DNA from: Tulasnella sp. 424
Taxonomy: Eukaryota > Basidiomycota > Agaricomycetes > Cantharellales > Tulasnellaceae
DNA length: 64,000 nucleotides
Direction: 5' to 3'
Assembly: GCA_019633425.1 (NCBI GenBank)
Contig: WSUB01000053.1
Span: 62,001-126,000, forward strand
Position numbers and translations under genes: made by a program. Under the pieces are notes generated by a model. That model saw nothing but the letters and a program-made list of their open reading frames with translations. It searched no databases and was not told where the DNA came from. The number at the start of each line of letters is the position of its first letter. The first letter of the stretch is position 1. Positions 34,833 through 46,585 of the stretch are shown piece by piece.

Positions 34833-37078
34833 TGTTAAGTCTCATTAGCTGGAGTGCGCGCGCAAACCGTGGGAAACGGGAAGTCGCCGCACGGGAAACG
34901 TATTAGAACGGGAGGTAACAGAAATAAACTAATTACTTAGTTTAGACCGTACTTAGAGTCTTGTATGTAGTTGCAGAGTGGAATGAAGGCAATTGGTATA
35001 TTGATTGAGAGAAAAGGACGGACGGAAATGTCCGGTGTCGAGTGGATACGGTCAGGCAAAGGTTAGGTGCCGAAAACGGCAGTTGAGAGCGAAACAGGAA
35101 ATTCTAACGGAATTCCGGTGTTTTAACGCTCGGAATATGTTCGCTAATACTATTTGCGGATACAGGAAGAGCTTCCGGGCTAATTACTCGAAGGGAAACG
35201 CTTCAGCGTATCGAAGGAAGCTGTGGCGCGGCTTACTAGATTAAGCGCCGGTTCGGACTTCGCGGATTTAGTTATCAGCTATCCTAGAAGTGCGAATCTC
35301 GTTAGGCAAACACTACCGTCGGATTTTTACGGACGAGAGCTTTCAAGTGGTGTCAAAACGTAGGAGGTTCCCTAAGAGGAAACTCGCCAAATCAAGGAAA
35401 AGGTGAAGGGTAGGCGATAATAGCGATTTCCTTAAAAGGGAATCGTATATGGGCATAGTACTACTATTACAGAAAGTAGCTAGTAGTATTACAATCACAA
35501 CGACAAGCTTATCGCAAGATTCGTCAAGGTTTCGAGCTTGCTAGAGGTCGAAGAGTGTTGGGGACGTCTGAGACGGTGCCGACACAAATATCAAGATTTC
35601 ACTTGCGCTGATGACGCGAGAACCTTTTATCCCAAAAGGTTTAACAGTAAACGGTTCATTTGTCACACGGAACCTAGCGGGATAGTGTCTCGCAGAGCGA
35701 ATTGGTTGAGTGGGGGGGTAAAAGGATTGTTCTGCCTTGGGAGAGGCAGAACTGTTAGGTTTCGGTAGCTGGGGAGCGCGCACTGACCGTGGGAAACGGG
35801 AAGTCGCCGCGCGGGATTCGTATTAGAAAATAGGAAATGCGAATACAGGTCAACTACTTACTTTAACTGTAGTTAGAACAGCTGTAAGTAATCGTAGAGT
35901 TGATATATGATATTCGAGGGGTTGATTGGGAGGGAAGGACGGACAGGAACGTCCGGTATCGAGTGGAAATGGCTGGGCAAAAGCTGGGTGCCGAAAACGG
36001 CAGTTGAGAGTGAAAGGTAAACTAATGGCGGAATTCCGGTGTTCTGACGCTCGGAATATATTCGCTAATGCTATTTGCGGATGCCGGAAGGGTTTTCGGG
36101 CTAGATACCAGAAGGGAAAGGCCTTGGTAAGCTGTGGTGCGGCTTACTGGTTTAAGCGCCGGTTCGGACTTCACGGATATAGCCTTATGCTACCTTAGAA
36201 GTTCGAACTTTGCCAAGCAAATACTACCGTCGTGTTCGCGCTGACGAGAGCTTTCGAATAGTATTGAAAGCGCAAGGGGTTTCCCAAGAGGGAGTTCGCT
36301 AATCCAGGGATAAAGCGAACTGAGAGCGAAAATAGCGATTGCCCAAAAGGGAATCGTATATTCACTTATACACTAATAGTACGGAATGTAGCTACTAGTT
36401 CTACGAACACAACGGGGTACCTATCGCGTGGTTCGGTGAGGTTTTGGGCTCGCTAGAGGCCAAACAGTGTCGGGAACGTCTGGGATGGCGCCGACGCTAG
36501 TATCAAGATTATACTCGCGCTGAGTACGCAAGAACCTTTATTCCGAAAGGTTAGAACGGTAGATAGTCCGTTTATTATGCGGGACTTAGCGGGATTGGGT
36601 TTCGCAGAGCGAGTATGATTTAGAGGGGGTAAAAAGGATGATCTGCCTCTCCTGAGGCAGAATCCGTATTTATTAGCTAGATAAGAAGGTACTAGAATAT
36701 TCTACATTATTCTTCATTGTTCTGTAAGGGAATTTATATCTTTTGACTTCGGAGATTCACGGATATAACTTGTAGAAGCAAAAGCGTAAAGAAAATGAAA
36801 TTTATTAGGGAAAAACAAAATGGAAATGATTATTTTAATAGGATATTCCGGGAGGGGGAGTAGCGCCAGAGCGGATCCCACGATTCCCTAACAAGAACCC
36901 GTATTTATTCACTAGATAAGGTCATGCTAGATTATTCTAGATTATTCTACATGGTTCTATCACTTTTCCAAACCTTCCATGCGTAGTGGAAGGCGCGGGC
37001 AACCCGCCGGTGGTCTGTGCGAGGCTTTGGGCGCTTAATTACCAATTTAGGGAATTAAGCGGCCCCGAGCCCGTTGCA
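34833..37078 (+). repeat. Repeat element, left arm (two U units plus tail)
   Basis: Two similar units of about 919 bp lie head to tail (34,833-35,751 and 35,752-36,670). Each opens with TGTTA(A/G)G and a gagcgcgc...ccgtgggaaacgggaagtcg block, and is followed by a tail that ends in gttaca-like gttgca at 37,078. The unit is rich in short hairpins such as gccgaaaacggc and tctgcctctcctgaggcaga. No protein-coding frame. A single inverted copy lies at 37,999-39,118. TG/CA ends recall LTRs, but the arms are inverted and I see no target-site duplication. It replaces part of exon 1, exon 2 and part of intron 2 of the pseudokinase relic. Confidence 0.7.
36720..36893 (+). repeat. Second short repeat nested in the left arm
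   Basis: About 170 bp (cttcggagattc, then gcgtaaagaaaatg, then gattccctaaca) that recurs inverted at about 37,699-37,865. The element tail (cccgtatttatt, then agataag) is present on both sides of it, as if duplicated on insertion. Confidence 0.6.
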
Positions 37079-37698
37079 ACGTGCAGCCGCTATTGAGAGA
37101 TTCAGTATTGTTTCCATTGAGACAACGCACTTCCTGAACTTCGTAATATTTGTAAGTTCTTCAATCGAAGTTTGTAGTCTCAGAGGACTGAGCATTGGTG
37201 AGGGTTGGGGCCATGGTCTACAACGAAGAGTGTCGGGCTGTAGGGCGGGGTGGTATACATGCATTGCACCGATGGAATCCCGACCAAATAGTGGCAAGCG
37301 ATGCGACGAAGACTTCCTCATTTAGGCTCACGGAAAGCATTACAGTCCTGGCTACAGTACCCAAGTGATTGAAACGGATACCAGTTGGCTTAGAGATATT
37401 TGGCTGGGCCGTGCCAGGCTTTCAAATGCACCCACCGGCCATGACTGTTGACGCCGGAACGCTTGCCCTTTGCCTGCTCGTGGACTACACAAACAGTTGA
37501 ACTAAATATTTTCTTGACTCGGACCGAGCAACCCACCCTCTTTCACCGGAAGGGCGACTTCGCAAGCCATGATGGAGGGTGCAGGGGATGTCCCTGAGGT
37601 CAACAATATCACAAAACACGTACGTCAACGTGGGAACAGGGCCTCGGGCCACTCCCTAATTCCATACCTCTCCAGCCCTCCCTCTCTCCATGCCAATC

Positions 37699-37865
37699 TG
37701 TTAGGGAACCATGGGATTCGCGTTGGCGCTTAATCCCCCCCCCCTCGAATATTCAATTAAATAATCATTTCCCTTTTATTTCCTTTAATAAATTCTATTT
37801 ACTTTATGTTTCGCCTCTACAAGTCATAAGCGCGAATCTCCGAAGGCAAAACTAAGTAAATAAGA
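37699..37865 (-). repeat. Inverted copy of the short nested repeat
   Basis: The reverse complement matches 36,720-36,893, including cttcggagattcgcg and ggttccctaacag. It lies between the two large arms. Confidence 0.6.
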
Positions 37866-37998
37866 GAAATTACCTTTTCCGGACCGCTTATTTGAGAAAC
37901 CGGAACGACGTCAAACTCTCTCCCTTTTCCGTCACCGAAATCGTCGTTCTAAGCTTGGTAAGCTCGACGAAACACTTCAGGCGACTCACCGGCCGCTT

Positions 37999-39118
37999 TG
38001 CAACGTGCTGCAGCACGAAACAAAGAGCTTGGAGCCGCTTAATTCCCTAAACAGGCAATTAAGCGCCCAGGTCTCGCGCAGACCGTCGGCGCGCTGCCCG
38101 AGCCTTCCGCTGCGCATGGAAAGCTCAGGAAAGGGATAGAACGACGAAGAATAGTGTAGAATAATCTAGTATATTCTTACCTAGTTAATAAATACGGGTT
38201 CTGCCTCAGGAGAGGCAGAACAATCCTTTTTCGCCCTCTAAACTCATTCGCCTTGCGAAACCAAATCCCGCTTAAGTTCCACGTGATAAACGAACTTGTG
38301 CCCGTTTAAACTCTCGAGATAAAGAGTTCTCGCGTCGTCAGCGCGAGCCAAATCTTGATATCCGTGTCAGTGCCATCCCAGACGTCCCTGACACCGTTCG
38401 GCCTCTAGCGAGCCCAAAACCTCGACGAATCCCACGAGAGATACGCCGTTGTATTCGTAGAATTAGTAGCTACATTTCGTACTATTAATAGATACGCCAA
38501 TAGACGATTCCCTTTTAGGAAACCGCTATTCTCGTGTCCCTTGGCCTCATCCCTGATTTGGCAAACTTCCTATTAGGAAATCTCTTACGCTTTCGGTACC
38601 GTTCAGAAGCTCTTGTCAACGCGAGCACGACGGTGGTATTTGCGTAACGTGAATCGAACTTCTAAGGTAGCTACTAGCTAAACCCGCGAAGTCCGGAACC
38701 GGCGCTTAATCTAATAAGCCGCGCCGCAGCTTACTTCGATTCACTGATACCTTTCCCTTCGGGAATCAAGCCCGGAAACACTTCCGGCGTTCACGAATTG
38801 TTATAGCGAATATATTCCGATAGTCAGAGCGTCGGAATTCCGTTAGAAATTCCCTTTTCGCTCTCAACTGCCGTTTTCGGCTCTCAGCTTTCGCTCAGCC
38901 ATTTCCGCTCGACACCGGACATTCCCGTCCGTCCTTCCCTCCCAATCAACCTCTCGAATACCATATATCAATTCTACAATTACTTACAGCCATTCTAACT
39001 ACGGTCAAAGTAGGTAGTTGACCTGTACTCGCATTTCCTACCTTCTAATACGAATCCCGCGCAGCGACTTCCCGTTTCCCACGGTCAGCGCGCGCACCCC
39101 AGCTACCGGAACTTAACA
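37999..39118 (-). repeat. Repeat element, right arm (inverted single copy)
   Basis: Read on the minus strand it starts TGTTAAG (39,118) and runs through the same hairpin-rich unit and tail to gttgca at 37,999. It faces the left arm, with the kinase exon 1 relic and about 700 bp of other sequence in between. Confidence 0.7.
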
Positions 39119-39398
39119 CAATCGACAGACCAACCAACCGGCGACAACGGCAGGGATGACGGCAGGACGGCAACGACAAAGAGACCAGCCAATGCACACT
39201 CCTCCAGCACCGACACTCCCAGTTCATGAAGGAAGTGGTAGCTAGCCACCCCATCCCCCATCACCAACGTGCTGAGAGCAAGGGCAAAGACAAAGGGTAC
39301 CAGAGACGAGGTTACCACTGGCCAACTGTTGATACAGTGCATGATTTACTCGTCCACTTTGCTCTTCTCACCGAGCTTCTGATCTCCAACTCACACAG

Positions 39399-39527
39399 CA
39401 GAAAAAGACATTTTGGAGCCCAAAATATGAATGGGATACGAATGGTAAATATGCATGAAATTACCCCATTAGGCAGGTTCATGTGTATTTTCCCTTTCAT
39501 ATTTTTTGTGAAAAATGTCTTTTTCTG
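39399..39527. mobile_element. MITE-like inverted repeat
   Basis: 129 bp with perfect 16-bp ends, cagaaaaagacatttt and its reverse complement; similarity continues imperfectly inward (caaaatatgaatggg against caaaaaatatgaaaggg). No coding capacity. I cannot see a clear target-site duplication, so the transposon family is open. Confidence 0.6.
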
Positions 39528-41539
39528 TCTTGTGACTAAAATGCAGGATGTTCCATATCGGTGGCCAACTCTCTGAATGAAACAAATTGAATCCACCACC
39601 TCAAAGTTGCCCTGTCCGAATACGACCAAGTCCTCATTTTGTTATTTTTACGCAAGCTACGGATACGTCGAATATGTGTCCTGTGTTTGGATGAAAGTCG
39701 CGGCTCGTTTTGCTGACTTGGGCTGGGCTCTGTTACGTTTCCTACATTCGACTAGTCTTTGATGCAGTAGAAGGGACAATATTACAGAACGCACTATGTG
39801 ATTAAGGAATCCTGTGAAATATTTTTTTCTGCGTTTCTGTTTGCCTTTCTTTCCCCGGATATTTCTTTTGTTGAGTGTGATAACCTGTGTATGTTATTCT
39901 TTCCTATAACTAACACACCGTTCTCGGATCCCATCCGAGTTTTTTTAAGTGCTCTCCCTTTGGTCTTCTCTTCCTGCCATTTCTATGATAGTCGTATCAG
40001 TTGTCCCCCTCCCCTGGTCACGCGTGCCTTCTGACGATCTAATTTACTACTGCACTATTTTGTTAATACCGGATGTCCCATGTCCCGACCCCCCATCCGG
40101 TCCGGTCAATTTTTGAGGTGTCCCCCGGTCCCAGCGGGTCGCACCGCTCGGGACACAGTGTCCCCGCCGGTAAAAATTCAATTTGCTGTGAATCCAGCGT
40201 TCCCGGCATGCTAAATTGTAGTAAACCATGTAAAGATGTATTAGATATTGTCGAATCTATCATATAACGGACCTCTGAAGCCAAAATTCAAAGAAGCGAC
40301 TCCGAGTCCGGCACGCCATTGACATCCCTCCCCAAAGTCGCCGCTCGCCCCTGTTCCGTAGCCCCGACAGAGCTATTACGATACCGTGGTGGCATCAGAA
40401 TCAACATCTCCTTTGACCGAATCTCATCCTCGGACTTGTAAGGCGAGTCGATTAGGTAACCGCCTTGCAAGAGTACCGTTGTCTTGTATTTGTTAGTCTA
40501 TGTTAGTATCCACACTTTTCGCTTCAGTGGCCTTAAGACTACAATTGAGAGAACGATCGCTACCGTACAATGTACTACCCTACAGCTCCTTATATACCTT
40601 TCATGAAGTAGATACATGATCCGGTAGCCTTGTGGAACACTCTTAGCCGCAGCTCCAAGTACCTATTTATATACATTTATACATGTGCTCGATCTCGGCT
40701 ATTTCAAATGGTTAGTCAGGATATCTAAGGGGGTGGAAGAGGGTTCGTTAGTACGGTTCCTTCTAGAGGTCTAGGCAAGTTATACGGATTAGGTATGGGG
40801 AACCGTGGGACGAACGCCTCATCGTCACAGGACTCAAAGATTCGGAGTCCGAAACCCTAGAGCCGTGTATGGGCCGTCGTTATCCCCTGTTTCGGCCTCA
40901 TCTTCCTGGTAGATTGCATGCTCCTCAATGGAACCTTGACTCCCGTGTTTCATATTGCCTCGCACGGAGAACAGCGGGGGAGTCTAAATTATGCGATTTC
41001 TTCATAATTGTATCTGCCCCTTGGCACACAAGTCATCGAAGTCGGGTTCCGGATATAGGAACCTGGGTTGCCATCGTCTCCGGTCCACAGCTGTCCGGTG
41101 TCCCATGCGCGCCGGTATTAACGAAATAGTACAGTAACCCGCCGGTTTTGAATCGCCCTGCTCACCTCTCTCCCCGTCCTCTTAGTCTGCCCATGATTCT
41201 GTTTCAACTCCCAACCTCGCTACTAACTGCTCAACGCGACCTCATTTTTTGCCGCTCGCTCCTCGCTCCTGCCCTCCGTATTTCTCCTTTCTTTTTTCCC
41301 TTCTTTTTTTCAGCCTTTCTCCACTGGTTCCTCAAGTATTCTTATTCCTCGTCTCCCCTTTTTTTTGTAACCGTGTATACATACTTTTTGGTCACTCTCT
41401 CTCCGAGCCCCGGGGGCCATGAGGGCGGAAGGTCCAAGCCCCGTAAACCCCGTTAAGAGCGAGATAGGTTGCCGGACTCCTCGCGGTTCATGTGTGGACC
41501 AGACCTTTCCCTTCCCCTAACCACCACCATCCCTCTACA
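39528..41539. other. Intergenic region upstream of the triple-kinase gene
   Basis: No supported gene. It holds a perfect small palindrome ggggacactgtgtcccg-type site near 40,152-40,168 and a pyrimidine-rich leader at about 41,220-41,370 that probably belongs to the promoter of the gene at 41,540. Confidence 0.35.
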
Positions 41540-44500
41540 ATGGCCCCCGCAAGAGTAACGTTTGCACCATTACCGCCATCAGACTCGGGGAAGCCTCCTG
41601 CAAGTTCAGAGCTTATTCATGACGGAGATGACCTATCGGACTACTCTGATCAGACACCTGCCGAATCGAGCGAAGTGGTGGGTGTTAGATTAATTGCTCG
41701 TCCAGAGCGGCGATGTCAGATCTTAGTTTTTTTCATAGAAGGCGCCATGGAACTATGTATCCGCTCATCTCTTCCTCGCTCCGAAGCGACTAGCAGTAGT
41801 TGGAGGGGCTCTAGCCAGTGATCGATTTTCCGATATATTCTTAGCGACCCTAGACGAAGATTCTCACTCACCAAGGAGCGTGACCGTGAAACGATTTCGA
41901 AAACCCTTTTTTCTCCATTTTAGCTCTTGGGAAACCTCGGTCAGCGTTGAGTGGAGGGTATATTTCATCGATTTACTCTGACGCAAGACTCTCCCTTAGA
42001 AAATCGACAAATTTATCCAGGTCTGGGGGACCCTAGAGCATCCTAATGTGCTTGGACTTCTAGGCTACATTCTAAATCACAAAGACAAGATCGACCTACT
42101 GATCTCCCCTCAATTGATCAATGGCAATATCCGGGATTTTCTGAGTGCAGCTCCGGTAGGAGTAGCTGAGCGACTTGGATTTGTGAGTAAATCACTCCTA
42201 AATCTTCAAGGTGACCCTCTCATTTTTGCTTTTTGTATCATCAGGTCCGGGATGTGACAGCTGGGTTAGACCACCTGCATAGTCAAAATCCAAGTATTTA
42301 CCACCGCAATTTAGACCCGGTAATTCCTTCTCCGTGTTCGTCTGTATTTATGACACAGCTCTTGACTGAATTCACTCCCAGCGGAATGTATTGATCGACG
42401 AGAATTTCAACGCAGTTTTGACCAACTGGGGGCTATCTGAAATCGCTGATTCAGCTCCATCCAGATACGAAAGCCCAGAGGACTTTTTGCGAGAAGGAGA
42501 AAATACGATGGAAGCGAACGATATGTGGTCTTGGGCATCCGTTGCTTTCGAAGCAAGTATAGCTCGGATTAAAGTTCTTGATTAGACTGGTTGCTCACCT
42601 CGACGTTTGTCTCTTTCCGACCAGATCCTTACCGACAAACGACCGTTTAGCCAGCATGAAGTCGAAAAGCAAATCTACTCCTCAATCGTTAATCGCAAGG
42701 CTCCTGGACAGCCCGACTTAATTCTTGACCTCGTTCCCGACGCTCCTAAACCGGAGGATGGTTCCGCTCTGAGGTCCCTCCACTACTATCTACCTCTCTG
42801 CTGGGATTACGAGCCAAAGAAACGACCTCGGGCCTCTATAATTCGTCAACAAGTCTTCATGTTTTCTTTCGAAGCTGATGCCGGGGATTCTGTTGTGGTG
42901 CGTATTTCAACCTATCTGCTACGGGGATAGCAAGCATCGAGATTGACCCTGATCCAAAACAAGGCAACACTAGAAGAGCTGGCCTACCTCTTGATCCCTT
43001 CGGAGCGTTTACGACATATTGGGCTACGCACTCTCGGCGAAGGATATTACGGAGAAGTTGTTCAGGGCATCCTAGATGAAAGTTCTTCGACCCCGCGGGA
43101 AGTCGCAGTCAAGCGGCTGAAGGCGGTAGGGACGCGCGGAGAACGTGTTCGACTAGCCAAGGTGGGTGAAATCGCTCTAATATCCCCGCCCACGTTATAC
43201 TCATGACGTTCCTCTAGCGTCTCGCGAGGGAACTGAACATATGGGCGAAAATCAAGCATCCTAACATCGTAGAGCTCATTGGTTACTATTTGGACGAGAA
43301 ATATGAGTCTCCACTGCTTATCTCAGCCTTTATGCCCCACGGCAACGTGTTGGATTTCATTAAGAGCCACAACCCTAATATGGAGCGAAGGATTGCATTT
43401 GTGAGCCTAACGATCTAGACAGGAAGCTTTCCGAGCTTATTTCAATTTTCAGGTCAAGGATATAACTGCTGGACTTGCATGCCTTCATAATTTCAACCCC
43501 GCTATATGCCATGCGGACTTGAAGCCCGTAGGTGGTCTGGCATCCACTCAACGATATGCAGGGCTGAGATTTTTGTAGGCCAACGTACTGATAGATTTGC
43601 GTTGGAACGCTGTCTTGTGCGACTTCGGGTTGGCATCGTTCGTCAGTAGCACTCAGGCCGGCTTTACAGTAACGAAAGGCAAAGGCACTCCGCGATACAT
43701 GAGCCCCGAGCTTCTTCGGGATAATGACCCCAAGCACAATCTAGAAAGCGACGTGTGGGCATGGGCTTGCACCGTTTTCGAGGTATTTAGTTCTTGCGTT
43801 CAATACTCTGACTTGCGTTTGCTGAGGGACGTGTTGTACAATTTATAGATATTAACGGGGCTCATCCCTTATGCCGAGGCCGCTGGAGACGCGGACTTTT
43901 GGGGGGCTATTTTTCAGAGAAAGCCCCCCGGTGACATTACCCTCCTGCCTCCTGTCAACATGGAAGGTGTACATTTGGAAGCTGCCTTGACTCGATGTTG
44001 GGACTTTAACCCAGAGCTTCGGCCGTCAATAGGCAAATTTTCTTCACGCATCTCCAATGTCTCTCCTCAGATAGTAAATGAACACGGGGGCGCAACGGAA
44101 GGCTCAGTAAAAGCTCCGGATCTTTTAACAAAACTAGAGCCTGGCCTTACGACGGGTTCGGGGAAGTGGGTCAAGTTCGTCACAGTCGTTCCCGGTCAGC
44201 ATGGACGCTTCAGGATAGATAGTGGTATGCCTCCTATTTATGGAGGGTTCAGCGATGTTTGGCGGTGTGATGCCAGGTTCTCAGATGGAAGAGTTATCGC
44301 GGTAAGTAACCACTGCACTTTAGAATGGGTACTATGTACTGAATGTACAGGGATTGGGTAGGCGGCTGTGAAGAAATTCAGAGCGGTTCGAATCGCTCGT
44401 GGTGCCGATGCCAGCACGGTAACTGACAGGTTGCTTAAGGTAAGGCTTGCTCTATTCTCTTCTCTATTCCCTTGATGTGTCTCGTCATGAAAATCAGCTG

Positions 44501-45534
44501 TTGCTCGTTCTAACCGTAAACTTACCCCAGCGCCTCACCAAAGAACTCGACATTTGGATGGCTTTACAGCATCCCCAAATCAGTCCACTATTAGGGTTCG
44601 TTCTAGAGGACGATTTGTGCATCATATCACCGTGGTACACGAACGGAAACGTGGCCGAATACATTGTCCGACATCCAGAGGTGGATAGGATCAAACTCGT
44701 GAGTGGCTTGATGATGGAGGAGCGCCACACTATGTGTGAGTTACTGAAACGTTCTGTCTGGGACCAACTTTGGAACTGGAAAAAGGTGTCCGACGTCGCC
44801 TTTGGTCTCGCCTACCTCCACAGCCGAGTTCCTCTTGTGGTTCACGGGGACATGAAACCTGTAAGTGCCGCCGCATCGTCCAGCGTTAGCCTGCATCGCC
44901 ACATAATCTTTTTCTTTCTAGGATAACGTGCTGATTGACGGCGCCGGAAACGCAGTCATCATCGACTTTGGGTTAAGCACGATCGTGGAGGACGATCCCA
45001 CTTTGGCCACTTCGCTCGCCGGGATCTCGTCGTCGTTGCAGGGCGCAGGAAATCCGAGGTGGATGGCGCCTGAACTATCGATGGAGGAATGCTGCACGCG
45101 TTCGCCTTCGACGGACGTGTATAGCTTTGGTTGCGTTGCGCTTCAGGTGGGTGCATATGACAGGGAGGACAAACCCCTCTCTTCCCTTTCCATTCCATCG
45201 TGTACAACTCGTCTCATGATACGACACATGACATCTCTTCCGCTCATCCTATCATCTCTCGTATCCATTCCGTCATCCACAGATCTACACCGGAGAAATC
45301 CCTTTCAAAGACGTCCCTACGTTCCGAATCATCTACGCGCTGATCCAAGGTCAAAAGCCCCTGGCCAAGCGCGAAGATTATCCTAACACGGATCTGAGCT
45401 CGCCAAGTCTCGATTGGTTTTACGATCTCTTGGTTTCGTGCTGGGACGGGAACCCGACGGCGAGGCCAAGCATGGTCGATGTGGAGTCGAAGTTGAGGAT
45501 GGGGGTAAGCAGTGGGGCGAGCGGTACGACGTAG
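41540..45534 (+). CDS. Triple tandem kinase protein (pseudokinase-kinase-kinase)
   Basis: Sixteen exons read in frame to 1000 aa: 41540-41677, 41739-41957, 42000-42182, 42245-42319, 42382-42552, 42625-42897, 42931-43161, 43218-43400, 43453-43527, 43579-43782, 43849-44301, 44362-44439, 44531-44698, 44786-44860, 44922-45146, 45283-45534. Domain 1 (about 65-345) has VTVKRF but HRNLDP and TNWGLS in place of HRD and DFG, so it is a predicted pseudokinase. Domain 2 (about 380-650) has LGEGYYGEVV, VAVKRLK, HADLKP, CDFGLA, MSPELL. Domain 3 (about 705-990) has GGFSDVWRC, AAVKKF, HGDMKP, IDFGLS, MAPELS. Intron 5 has a GC donor (42553). Domain 3 and its 3' flank are a close duplicate of the kinase at 7.7-9.6 kb. 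The exon 2/3 junction is the weakest. Tandem kinase-pseudokinase proteins are plant immune receptors; a similar role here is only a thought. Confidence 0.82.
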
Positions 45535-46585
45535 TAATACATATGTAATCCCGAACCCGTGCGCAGCGGAGGGCGGAACGAAGGGAGAGCTGTAACGTCG
45601 CAGAAGACCGCGAATCGCCCGAAGCGAAAGTCTGGTCGTCGTCGTCTCGAATGCTATCGACCGTGGATCCCGGAGGTGCTGTGGAACGTCGTGTAGGGTC
45701 GCAGATCTCTCGGAGTTATTGTAGCCCTTTCACCTTGGCCAGTAATTGCAAGGCGTATAGTCTGCGCTTCCACGCCCACGAACGAATGCCAATGTTTATA
45801 TCCACATCAATTTTTTTGTATGCTTACATGTTGTTGTAACATGCGTTAGGCTTCATCTAAGTGTCTCGAGCTCGGTATCAATACGACGTGACCGCACCGC
45901 CGAAGGAACCCGGCAGCCGCTTCGGTGCCGTTAAACGTCCAGGATATGCGGGTCTTGCTTGGATCTTTTGCTTGCCATTTTTCATCTGCTTGACTCGCGG
46001 ACGTACTTAGTCTTATAGTGCGCCGTTTGTGTCACGATCGCTATGGCGCGCCGTTCCCACACCGACCAGAAATCGAACATCGACGATCAATAATCGTTCG
46101 AACAACAACCGATGACCAACGAACCCCCTCGTTTTATTTCTTGATATACACAATTGAGTTACACTAGCATGCAAAGGAATAAAGATTAAATATAATTCAT
46201 AGGCTGGGTAGATCTGTTTCCGCGGGGTCATAGGAAGAGAAGTTTTTCGTAGCAAGGGGGATTTAGCGTCCCCAGGGGCGGGGGTTCGAGGCCAGTGACG
46301 GGGTAGAGCAGATTGGGTTGTCCGTGCTAGGGTGACGGGATGGAGGGGCCATAGCCAATGGAAAAGTAGAAAGTCGGAATCGAACAATACGGATTGGCTG
46401 CAACCAGCAAAGAGCGAATCAGCGGAGATTCCCTATCAACCGCCGTTGTTAAGGAACCGGACGACTGTGTAAATATAAGGGTAATAATGTCAGCAGATCA
46501 CACAGCATGGAAACCTATGCATCGCTTACATAAGGAAACTTCAGTCGGGAATTGAAGAAACGATGTCCTTGAATTTCGAACGCAA
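45535..46585. other. Intergenic region between convergent genes
   Basis: The first 450 bp or so duplicate the flank at 9,190-9,640. The remainder has no supported gene. Confidence 0.45.

Larger units (their letters stand above)
33890..37214 (-). pseudogene. Helical-bundle pseudokinase relic, split by a repeat insertion
   Basis: Third, decayed relative of the genes at 52.4-57.6 kb. Exon 1 remains at 37,214-37,084 (ITKFRKCVVSMETILNLSIAAA) with a frameshift, and is cut off where the repeat arm begins. Exon 2 is missing. Exon 3 (34799-34686, 114 nt) and exon 4 (34631-34571, 61 nt) have exactly the conserved sizes. Exon 5 (34532-34474) is 19 nt short, has an in-frame TAG, and its donor reads AT. 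Exon 7 survives in part (about 34,250-34,070) without the strand that carries the kinase lysine. Of the C-lobe only the last 20 codons or so remain (about 33,955-33,890, AKLDECTKKEG). Confidence 0.75.

Noticed and set aside
34833..39118. LTR retrotransposon
   Set aside because: The ends resemble LTRs, but the copies are inverted relative to each other and no gag, pol, primer-binding site or target duplication is visible.
46255..46300. ggttcga box that could be a tRNA T-arm
   Set aside because: No D-arm or acceptor stem at the right distance on either strand.
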